A DNA stretch of 8,398 nt from Prevotellaceae bacterium (GTDB lineage: Bacteria; Bacteroidota; Bacteroidia; Bacteroidales; Bacteroidaceae). Position 1 is the first letter of the stretch. Every line of letters begins with the position of its first letter. The notes under the pieces are model-generated. The model was not told the DNA's origin and searched no databases. It saw only the letters and a list, made by a program, of their open reading frames with translations. This document shows, in pieces, positions 1 to 6,263 of this stretch. Location of the stretch: contig JAUNIK010000105.1 of the NCBI GenBank assembly GCA_030523505.1, forward strand, positions 1 to 8,398. Direction: 5' to 3'. A program made the translations under genes and the position numbers.

Positions 1-1730
1 CTCGCCGCGTGGCAGAACGGTTTGTCAAGGGTGATATCAAAGACGCTGACTCTGCTCTTGCAGGAGCAAAAGACATCATTGCCGAGATGGTGAGCGAGGA
101 CCAGCGTTCACGCCAGCAGATGAGAAACATCTTCAACCGTACTGCCTACATTTCGTCAAAGGTTGTAAAGACAAAGAAGAATGATGATGAGGCACAGAAA
201 TACTCCGACTATTTCGATTGGGAGGATCCTCTAAAGCGCTGTTCTTCCCACCGTCTGCTTGCTATGCGACGTGGTGAGAGTGAAGGAATCCTGCGTGTTT
301 CAATCACTGCCGATGAGGATGACTGCAAGGAGCGACTCCACAGAATCTTTGTTCATGGATACAGTGCATCTTCAAAACTTGTAGAAGAGGCTGTCGATGA
401 TTCCTTCAAGCGTCTTCTCGCCCCATCGATAGAGACGGAGTTTGCTGCTTCATCAAAGGAGAAAGCCGATGAGGAGGCTATCAAGGTGTTTACCGAGAAC
501 CTACGTCAGTTGTTGCTTTCTGCCCCTCTCGGTCAGAAGCGAGTGATGGGTATTGACCCTGGATTCCGCACTGGATGCAAGATAGTATGCCTTGATGCAC
601 AGGGAAATCTTTTGTATCATACCGTTCTGCCATTATCCACAAACAACGGAGGCGACACTCTCCTGAAACTCATCAGCAGGTACGCCATAGAGGCAATAGC
701 CATTGGAAACGGCACTGCCAGCCGCGAAACTGAATCCTATGTCAGGAGTATTACCAGCTCCCTCCCTCGGGAGGGACGGGGAGGGGTCGATCTATTTGTC
801 GTCTCTGAGGATGGTGCATCGGTTTATTCTGCTTCAAAGGTGGCTCGCGAGGAGTTCCCTGATGAGGATGTGACAGTGCGTGGTGCTGTGAGTATTGCCC
901 GACGACTGATGGACCCACTGGCAGAACTGGTGAAGATTGATCCGAAGAGCATCGGTGTTGGTCAGTATCAGCACGATGTGGACCAGTCACAGCTGAAGAA
1001 GAGCCTTGATTTGACCGTTGAGAGTTGTGTGAACAAGGTTGGTGTGGATGTCAACACAGCATCGCAGCATCTGCTCACATACGTTTCTGGTCTTGGTCCC
1101 ACACTGGGCAAGAACATCGTAGAATATCGCAAGGAGCATGGGGCATTCAAGTCGCGCTCAGAATTAAAAAAGGTTCCGCGTCTCGGTCCAGCAGCCTTCC
1201 AGCAGTGTGCAGGTTTCTTGCGTATCTCGGGGGCAAAGAATCCATTGGATAACAGTGCTGTTCACCCAGAATCATATCACATCGTGGAACAGATGGCGAA
1301 GGATCTGCACTGCACCGTAAAAGAACTTATTGCATCGGAAGAGAAGCGCAAAAAGATTGATGCAAACCGCTATGTGAACAATGAGATTGGTCTGCCGACT
1401 ATCAATGACATCCTCAAAGAGTTGGAAAAGCCTGGTCGCGACCCTCGTGAACAGATTGAGGTGTTTGAGTTCGACCCAAATGTGAAGACTCCCGATGATC
1501 TCATTCCTGGCATGATTCTGCCGGGCATTGTTACCAACATCACTAATTTCGGAGCATTTGTAGATATCGGTGTTCATCAGGATGGACTGGTGCATATCTC
1601 GCAGATTGCCGATAAGTACATCAAGGATCCTAACGAGGTGATTCATCTGCACCAGCATGTGAAGGTCCGCGTTGTGGAAGTGGACAGAGTCCGCAAGAGA
1701 ATCAGCCTTTCTATGCGTGGCGTGAAATAA
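1..1730 (+). CDS. tex: Tex-family RNA-binding transcription accessory protein, 5'-truncated by the window edge
   Basis: Tex is a cytoplasmic nucleic-acid-binding protein of the transcription machinery, related to eukaryotic Spt6. The frame is open from position 3 (codons CGC CGC GTG), so the GTG at 9 is internal and not a start. About 575 residues are visible; full-length Tex is usually a little over 700, so roughly 130-150 N-terminal residues lie outside. Numbering from position 9, there is a helical N-terminal part, then a YqgF/RNase H-like domain from about residue 180 (MGIDPGFRTG, Asp183). Tandem helix-hairpin-helix segments follow at about 345-405 (VSGLGPTLGKNI, VPRLGPAAF), and a C-terminal S1 RNA-binding domain at about 500-571 (GIVTNITNFGAFVDIG, DGLVHIS). 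An odd SSLPREGRGG loop at residues 251-260 is encoded by a GC-rich palindrome (separate entry). The stop is TAA, followed by a terminator. The identification is firm; the precise cellular role of Tex is poorly defined in any species. Confidence 0.96.
   Translation, partial: RRVAERFVKGDIKDADSALAGAKDIIAEMVSEDQRSRQQMRNIFNRTAYISSKVVKTKKNDDEAQKYSDYFDWEDPLKRCSSHRLLAMRRGESEGILRVSITADEDDCKERLHRIFVHGYSASSKLVEEAVDDSFKRLLAPSIETEFAASSKEKADEEAIKVFTENLRQLLLSAPLGQKRVMGIDPGFRTGCKIVCLDAQGNLLYHTVLPLSTNNGGDTLLKLISRYAIEAIAIGNGTASRETESYVRSITSSLPREGRGGVDLFVVSEDGASVYSASKVAREEFPDEDVTVRGAVSIARRLMDPLAELVKIDPKSIGVGQYQHDVDQSQLKKSLDLTVESCVNKVGVDVNTASQHLLTYVSGLGPTLGKNIVEYRKEHGAFKSRSELKKVPRLGPAAFQQCAGFLRISGAKNPLDNSAVHPESYHIVEQMAKDLHCTVKELIASEEKRKKIDANRYVNNEIGLPTINDILKELEKPGRDPREQIEVFEFDPNVKTPDDLIPGMILPGIVTNITNFGAFVDIGVHQDGLVHISQIADKYIKDPNEVIHLHQHVKVRVVEVDRVRKRISLSMRGVK
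758..787. repeat. GC-rich palindromic element inside the tex reading frame
   Basis: A 30-base C-rich then G-rich segment stands out from the surrounding coding sequence. Perfect 8-base arms TCCCTCCC (759-766) and GGGAGGGA (769-776) are separated by only TC, and CGGGGAGGGG follows at 777-786. It is translated in frame as SSLPREGRGG between the ASRET and VSEDGAS motifs of the YqgF domain. A similar C-rich hairpin plus trailing G-rich tract lies at 7556-7603. As I recall related Tex proteins, this position is a linker of variable length and sequence, so the element would occupy or replace a surface loop without breaking the protein. Membership of a dispersed Bacteroidetes repeat family is inference. 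Confidence 0.6.
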
Positions 1731-1737
1731 ACAAAAA

Positions 1738-1779
1738 GGAGCCGGAGAGCAAACTGCCCTTCGACTCCATTTTTATTTT
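1738..1779. terminator. Bidirectional terminator between tex and the GH3 gene
   Basis: The arms at 1738-1750 (GGAGCCGGAGAGC) and 1756-1768 (GCCCTTCGACTCC) form a 13-position stem with two mismatches and one G-U pair around the loop AAACT. On the plus strand it is followed by ATTTTTATTTT (1769-1779). On the minus strand the same stem is followed by TTTTTGTTTATTT. It can therefore end both convergent genes. A second small hairpin, ACGGT-ctga-ACCGT at 1783-1796, sits directly after the GH3 stop codon but has no T-run. Confidence 0.75.
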
Positions 1780-1796
1780 GCTACGGTCTGAACCGT

Positions 1797-4124
1797 TTAG
1801 AAGATTTTCTTCACTTCTTTCTTCTGGCCTTTTACATTAGCAGTGAGTTCTGCCTTGATGTCGCGGCTTGATGAAGCAACAAGGAACTTATACTCTCCTT
1901 CGTCAACAACCCAAGCATTGTCTGCCTCAGAGAAGCTTGCTAAATCAGAAGTTGCGAACTTCAACACAAGAACCTGACTTTCACCTGGTTCCAATGTCTT
2001 TGTCTTCTTATATGCCTTCAACTCCTTGACTGGTTTGTCGAGGGTGCCCTTTGGTGCTGTTGCATAAACCTGAACAACTTCCTTACCGGCAACCTTTCCG
2101 CTGTTGGTAACCTTCACAGTAACTGTCACTGCATCGTCAGAAGCCTCAACCAAAGCACCAGAATAATCGAATGCTGTATAGCTCAAACCATATCCGAATG
2201 GATAGCTAACTGCTACATTGTTCTTATCAAACCAACGATAACCTACATAGATTCCTTCCTCATAGTTTGCATAGTCGAACAGGTTGCGCTCTTCTTTCTT
2301 TTCTGCGTCCTTGCCCATGAAAGCAGAGAGGTTGAGCTCAAACTGCTCACCGCGTGGGAAGTTCTTTGTTGAACCGTGGTCTTCCAATGCTACAGGCCAT
2401 GTCATAGGCAACTTGCCCGAAGGGTTCTCCTTGCCAGAGAGAACATCAGCTACTGAGTTTCCACCTTCCTGACCTGCCTGCCATGCAAGGAGGATTGCAT
2501 CAGGAGTGTTCTTCCAAGAGGCTGTCTCGATAACTCCACCAACATTGAGAACAACAACAACCTTCTTGCCTGCTGCATGATAAGCTGCGGTGACATCGTT
2601 TACAAGTTGACGCTCCTCAGCAGAAAGATTGAAGTTGGCTGTTGTGCGGTCAACAAACTCACCAGAGATACGACCGAGAGTGATGATTGCTGCATCATTA
2701 GCCTCAACAGAAGCCTTGAGTTCCTCGGCTGTTGGGATAATCTCCTGAGGGAGTGGCTGTGGAAGGAACGATGCAAGGAAATTGCTCTTCGACTCTGCCT
2801 CGAGTTTTGCTTTTGCGTCAGCCTCAGCCTTTGCCACATAAGTCTCATAGTTCTCGCTGACGGTCTTGTCAATCTCATAACCGGCATTCTTCAAACCATC
2901 AAGCAGACTGACGGTATATGCACGGTTCACATTGCCTGAGCCAGTACCACCGGCAATGAAACGATAGCTTGTAACGCCATAGACAGCCACATTCTTTGTG
3001 TTCTGGAATGGGAGCACACCATTGTTCTCGAGCAATACCATACCCTCAACTGCACTCTGGCGTGTCACCTTTGCATGCTCTTCCAACTCTGGTTTGTTGC
3101 TGTACTTGTAGCCCTTGAAACGTGGACTGCGTACAATAAGCTGAAGGATGCGCTTCACATTGCGGTCAAGGTCGGCTACATCAAGGCTGCCATCATTCAC
3201 AGCATCGATGATATCCTGATACTGCTTGAAGCGACCTGGCTGGAGCATATCATTGCCTGCCTGCATCTGTGCTGTTGGGTTGCTACCGCCATACCAGTCG
3301 GTCATAACCATTCCCTTGTATCCCCACTCATCACGGAGAAGGGTTTCAACGAGGTCTTTGTATTCTGAAGTGTAGGTACCGTTCACCTTATTATATGATG
3401 TCATGACAGTCCAAGGATCGCCTTCCTTCACTGCAATCTCGAAGTTACGGAGGTATATCTCACGCAAAGCACGGGTAGAAAGACGGGCATCAGTGCCTGT
3501 ACGGTTTGTTTCCTGCGAGTTCACAGCGAAATGCTTGATGCTTGTTCCCACATCGTTCTTCTGCACACCGCGAACATAGGCAGCAGCAGTCTTTCCTGCT
3601 ACGATAGGATCTTCTGAGTAGTATTCGAAATTGCGACCACAGAGTGGATTGCGATGAATGTTCAATGCAGGAGCAAGGAGCACATCAGCACCATATTCGA
3701 GTACTTCCTCACCAATCGACTCACCTACCTCCTCAACGAGTTCCTGGTTCCATGTTGAAGCCAGAAGGGTACCGATTGGGAAGTGTGTGCAGTAATAAGT
3801 ATTCTCATCACCTTCGCGTGTAGGGTTGATGCGAAGACCGGCAGGGCCGTCAGCCAACACTACTGAAGGAATGCCCAGACGAGGGATAGCATGTGTGGAA
3901 CCGGCAGCACCAGGCACCAGTTCGGCACTTGAACCAACGGTAGCGGTGGTGTTGAGGGTGTCCTCATGATCCATACCAACACCCACAACGAGAATGGCCT
4001 TCTCTTCGAGTGTCATTTCAGCAACAATCTCATCGATATTGTTCTCCGAGAGTTTCAAGCCTCCGGTTTGACAACCGGCAAGCATTCCAGCAGCAACTGC
4101 CATAGCAAAAAGTTTTTTGTTCAT
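1797..4124 (-). CDS. GH3-family beta-glycosidase (beta-glucosidase-like) lipoprotein
   Basis: This is a predicted exo-acting glycoside hydrolase that releases terminal beta-linked sugars in the periplasm. The ATG at 4124 is preferred over an in-frame TTG at 4133 because it begins a clean lipoprotein signal (MNKKLFAMAVAAGMLAGC, lipid-modified Cys18). No acidic run follows the Cys, so periplasmic rather than surface display is inferred. The 775 residues follow the usual GH3 order. The TIM-barrel domain carries LNIHRNPLCGRNFEYYSEDP, KHFAVNSQETNR and MTDW with nucleophile Asp276. The alpha/beta-sandwich domain carries GRISGEFVDR with likely acid/base Glu489. The C-terminal fibronectin III-like domain covers about 655-760, just after PFGYGLSYT. 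An Ala/Lys/Glu-rich helical insertion sits at about 426-468. Beta-glucosidase is the best guess; xylosidase or other specificity cannot be excluded. It is a single gene, divergent from the permease, with no SusC/SusD partner in view. Confidence 0.93.
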   Translation of the reverse strand: MNKKLFAMAVAAGMLAGCQTGGLKLSENNIDEIVAEMTLEEKAILVVGVGMDHEDTLNTTATVGSSAELVPGAAGSTHAIPRLGIPSVVLADGPAGLRINPTREGDENTYYCTHFPIGTLLASTWNQELVEEVGESIGEEVLEYGADVLLAPALNIHRNPLCGRNFEYYSEDPIVAGKTAAAYVRGVQKNDVGTSIKHFAVNSQETNRTGTDARLSTRALREIYLRNFEIAVKEGDPWTVMTSYNKVNGTYTSEYKDLVETLLRDEWGYKGMVMTDWYGGSNPTAQMQAGNDMLQPGRFKQYQDIIDAVNDGSLDVADLDRNVKRILQLIVRSPRFKGYKYSNKPELEEHAKVTRQSAVEGMVLLENNGVLPFQNTKNVAVYGVTSYRFIAGGTGSGNVNRAYTVSLLDGLKNAGYEIDKTVSENYETYVAKAEADAKAKLEAESKSNFLASFLPQPLPQEIIPTAEELKASVEANDAAIITLGRISGEFVDRTTANFNLSAEERQLVNDVTAAYHAAGKKVVVVLNVGGVIETASWKNTPDAILLAWQAGQEGGNSVADVLSGKENPSGKLPMTWPVALEDHGSTKNFPRGEQFELNLSAFMGKDAEKKEERNLFDYANYEEGIYVGYRWFDKNNVAVSYPFGYGLSYTAFDYSGALVEASDDAVTVTVKVTNSGKVAGKEVVQVYATAPKGTLDKPVKELKAYKKTKTLEPGESQVLVLKFATSDLASFSEADNAWVVDEGEYKFLVASSSRDIKAELTANVKGQKKEVKKIF

Positions 4125-4153
4125 ATATCTCAAAGTTTTAAGTTATCAGTAGA

Positions 4154-4179
4154 GGTTACGGGTTACAGGTTACGGTTAG
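4154..4179. repeat. Short GGTTAC tandem repeat in the GH3 5' leader
   Basis: Four consecutive units are seen on the plus strand: GGTTACG (4154-4160), GGTTACA (4161-4167), GGTTAC (4168-4173) and GGTTAG (4174-4179). The period is 6-7 bases. The array lies between the predicted GH3 promoter and its start codon, so it would be transcribed in the GH3 leader as GTAACC repeats. Its function is unknown. It may be a slippage-prone low-complexity tract or a protein-binding site. Confidence 0.55.
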
Positions 4180-4252
4180 CGTTTTGTGGGGCTATACATC
4201 CCCTCCTTTATACTTTTCTTATCAATGATTAAGTTTTCATCAATCATCCTTA

Positions 4253-4260
4253 CAAAATTA
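4253..4260 (-). promoter_or_regulatory. Predicted Bacteroidetes -7 element for the GH3 gene
   Basis: On the minus strand this reads TAATTTTG, an exact match to the phylum's TAnnTTTG -7 consensus. It lies about 130 bases upstream of the GH3 ATG, which implies a leader of about 120 bases containing the GGTTAC repeat. No convincing TTTG -33 element is seen at the usual 19-21 base spacing, so the call rests on the -7 motif and location in an AT-rich divergent region. Confidence 0.5.
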
Positions 4261-4292
4261 ATAAATTTCACGCAAACTATAAAATTATTTCT

Positions 4293-4300
4293 TAATTTTG
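4293..4300 (+). promoter_or_regulatory. Predicted Bacteroidetes -7 element for the permease gene
   Basis: TAATTTTG matches TAnnTTTG exactly and ends only 8 bases before the permease ATG at 4309. Transcription would then begin at or within a few bases of the start codon, giving a leaderless or near-leaderless mRNA. A weak TTTC at 4266-4269, spaced 23 bases away, is the only -33 candidate. The motif also supports the ATG at 4309 over upstream in-frame starts. Confidence 0.55.
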
Positions 4301-4308
4301 TAGCCGTT

Positions 4309-5214
4309 ATGAAGAAAAATATAATTTTAGGCCACCTTGCAATGCTGGCCGCCAATGTTATTTGGGGTTTGATGTCGCCTATCGGCAAAGAGGCTCTCAA
4401 TTCTCCCGACATCAGTCCTGTGACTCTTACCGGTCTTCGTATCATGGGTGCTGCAATACTATTCTGGGCTGGCAGCCTTTTCCTCCCAAAGAGCATTGCT
4501 CCAAAGGAGACAATCGACCGTAAGGATTATCTCCCGATGGTTTTTGCTGCACTTCTCATTACCTTCGCCAACCAGATGTGTGTCATCTTCGGTATGTCAA
4601 TGACCTCACCTGTCGATGCTACTGTGATGTGCTCCACCACTCCATTCTTCACCCTCATCCTTGCTTGGCTGATTCTCAAGACAAAGCATCACTGGGCAAA
4701 GTTGCTCGGTGTCTGTCTGGGTTTTGCGGGAATGATGGTGTTTATCTTTGGTGGTGAAACCAACAGCGAAATGAATGTCACAAACCCTCTGCTGGGTAAT
4801 ATCATCTGCATCTGCTCACAGATATTCGGTGCTCTCTATATGGTGAAATATGCTTTCCTTGCTGAGAAGTATTCACCTTTCACACTGATGAAATGGCTGT
4901 TCACCATAACCAGTGTCATCATGCTGTTTGTGGCTGGTCCGAGCATTGTTTCTACTCCTTGGAGCGTTATCTCTACTCAGGTACTGCTCGAGGCTGCATA
5001 CGTTGTTGTATTCGGCACATTCATAGCTTATGTGTTCCTGCCTATCGGTCAGCGTGTGATGTCTCCAACAGCCATCGCGATGTACAACTACCTCCAGCCT
5101 ATCGTCTCTGCGGCATTCTCTGTTGCTATTGGCGTGGCTACAATCACAATGCCGACAATCATCGGTTCAGTGCTGATTTTCACTGGTGTTTACCTTGTGA
5201 ACAAAAAACGATAA
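4309..5214 (+). CDS. EamA/DMT-superfamily permease
   Basis: A 301-residue inner-membrane protein with about ten hydrophobic segments and little soluble sequence, typical of EamA/DMT transporters. Two homologous halves are visible. The first is about residues 8-140, with LAANVIWGLMSPIGKEAL near the start and the STTPFFTLILAWLIL helix near residues 107-121. The second is about residues 158-297, with the matching MYNYLQPIVSAAFSVAIG segment. The C-terminus is the positively charged NKKR. The ATG at 4309 is chosen because homologues begin near the first EamA helix and because a -7 promoter element lies just upstream. An in-frame ATG at 4186 would add 41 residues from AT-rich intergenic DNA. The family exports or imports small metabolites such as amino acids or their derivatives; the substrate cannot be read from sequence. 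It is a single gene, divergent from the GH3 gene, ending at a strong terminator. Confidence 0.9.
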   Translation: MKKNIILGHLAMLAANVIWGLMSPIGKEALNSPDISPVTLTGLRIMGAAILFWAGSLFLPKSIAPKETIDRKDYLPMVFAALLITFANQMCVIFGMSMTSPVDATVMCSTTPFFTLILAWLILKTKHHWAKLLGVCLGFAGMMVFIFGGETNSEMNVTNPLLGNIICICSQIFGALYMVKYAFLAEKYSPFTLMKWLFTITSVIMLFVAGPSIVSTPWSVISTQVLLEAAYVVVFGTFIAYVFLPIGQRVMSPTAIAMYNYLQPIVSAAFSVAIGVATITMPTIIGSVLIFTGVYLVNKKR

Positions 5215-5233
5215 ATCATTCAAACATAATAAG

Positions 5234-5270
5234 AAAAAACGGGATGTCATTGAACATCCCGTTTTCTTTT
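5234..5270. terminator. Strong bidirectional terminator between the permease gene and tdh
   Basis: A perfect stem, AAAACGGGATGT (5236-5247) with ACATCCCGTTTT (5254-5265), encloses the 6-base loop CATTGA. On the plus strand it continues as TTTTCTTTT to 5270. On the minus strand the complement of the A-run at 5234-5239 supplies TTTTTT. It therefore ends both convergent units, and it starts within a few bases of the tdh stop. Confidence 0.92.
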
Positions 5271-5271
5271 A

Positions 5272-6219
5272 TTACAGCAACTTGCGTTTCAAGTTTTCTA
5301 TCATATCCACTGCCATCTTATCGAGGTCGTACTGTGGATTCCAGCCCCACTCTGCTCTTGCACATGAGTCGTCCATACAGTCTGGCCATGAGTCGGCAAT
5401 GGCTTGCTTCACTGGGTCAACATTGTAGGTCATGGTGAACTCCGGATAGTACTTCTTTATTGTATTGAAGATAATCTCCGGGTCGAAACTCATTGCTGTG
5501 ATGTTGAAACTGTTTCGATGAACGAGTTTTGCTGGATCAGCCTCCATGATGTCAATCATTGCCTTCAAAGCGTCTGGCATATACATCATGTCCATGAAAG
5601 TTCCCTTTGCTAATGGACAGACGAACTCCTCGCCTTTGACTGCTGAATAGAATATATCGACAGCATAGTCGGTGGTGCCTCCTCCTGGGAGTGTCATGTG
5701 ACTGATGAGTCCTGGGAATCGTACTGAACGGGTGTCAACTCCGAAACGGGTGAAATAATAGTCGCTCAGCAACTCACCAGTGACTTTTGTCACGCCATAG
5801 ATAGTGTTTGGACGCTGGATGGTGTCCTGTGGGGTATTCTTATGAGGGGTGTTGGCACCAAAGGCTCCAATGGAACTTGGGGTGAATACTGCACAGCCAT
5901 AGATGCGTGCCACCTCAAGACTGTTCACAAGCGAACCGATACCTACATTCCATCCGAGCATTGGGTTCAATTCGGCTGTGGCACTCAGGATGGCTGCGAG
6001 GTTGTAGATGGTGTCGATATTGTATTTCTTCACCACCTCAACAATCTGCATTATCTGGGTTGAGTCGATTCTTTCCACTGGGCCACGCTCATAGACCTCG
6101 CCCTTCAAAGGACGGAGGTCAGAGCATACCACATGAGAATCACCGTATATATAGCGTAGTGTACGGGTCAGTTCTGAACCGATCTGTCCACCTGCACCAA
6201 TAATCAAAATGTTCTTCAT
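5272..6219 (-). CDS. tdh: SDR-type NAD-dependent L-threonine 3-dehydrogenase (epimerase-like fold)
   Basis: This enzyme is predicted to oxidise L-threonine to 2-amino-3-ketobutyrate with NAD+ in the cytoplasm. Its 315 residues form an extended short-chain dehydrogenase/UDP-sugar epimerase-like protein. Visible features are a Rossmann glycine motif GAGGQIG (8-14), an acidic residue at the end of beta-2 (CSDLRP), NLAAILSA (73-80), a catalytic Ser in TPSSIGAFG (near 115-116), and the catalytic pair Tyr141/Lys145 in YGVTK. The substrate is assigned mainly from context: kbl, encoding the next enzyme of the pathway, lies 44 bases upstream on the same strand. SDR-type threonine dehydrogenases, known from Flavobacterium and relatives, are unrelated to the zinc-dependent E. 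coli Tdh. The gene ends in a tandem TAA TAA. On sequence alone it could be called a generic NAD-dependent epimerase/dehydratase; the adjacent kbl makes threonine dehydrogenase much more likely. Confidence 0.88.
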   Translation of the reverse strand: MKNILIIGAGGQIGSELTRTLRYIYGDSHVVCSDLRPLKGEVYERGPVERIDSTQIMQIVEVVKKYNIDTIYNLAAILSATAELNPMLGWNVGIGSLVNSLEVARIYGCAVFTPSSIGAFGANTPHKNTPQDTIQRPNTIYGVTKVTGELLSDYYFTRFGVDTRSVRFPGLISHMTLPGGGTTDYAVDIFYSAVKGEEFVCPLAKGTFMDMMYMPDALKAMIDIMEADPAKLVHRNSFNITAMSFDPEIIFNTIKKYYPEFTMTYNVDPVKQAIADSWPDCMDDSCARAEWGWNPQYDLDKMAVDMIENLKRKLL

Positions 6220-6237
6220 TAGTTTTCTTTCGTTTTA

Positions 6238-6254
6238 CTGGTTATAAATACCAG
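6238..6254. other. Small hairpin in the kbl-tdh intergenic gap
   Basis: CTGGT (6238-6242) pairs with ACCAG (6250-6254) around a 7-base AT loop, in the 44-base gap between kbl and tdh. There is no T-run on the minus strand, so it is not a convincing terminator. It could stabilise or be processed in the kbl-tdh transcript, or be chance. Confidence 0.3.
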
Positions 6255-6263
6255 AACAAGGCA

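Noticed and set aside
751..990. Antisense open frame of about 79 codons across the tex palindrome
   Set aside because: Low-complexity Pro/His/Gln-rich translation lying opposite a conserved domain, so it is a shadow of tex.
4125..4133. TTG start for the GH3 gene, three residues upstream
   Set aside because: The ATG at 4124 gives a clean lipoprotein signal beginning MNKKLF, and nothing supports the TTG.
4186..4308. N-terminal extension of the permease from an ATG at 4186
   Set aside because: The extension would be encoded by AT-rich intergenic DNA that overlaps both predicted promoters and the GH3 leader. Homologues start near the ATG at 4309.
4176..4496. Minus-strand open frame across the divergent region and permease start
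   Set aside because: It overlaps the permease N-terminus antisense and the promoter region, and its translation has no protein-like character.
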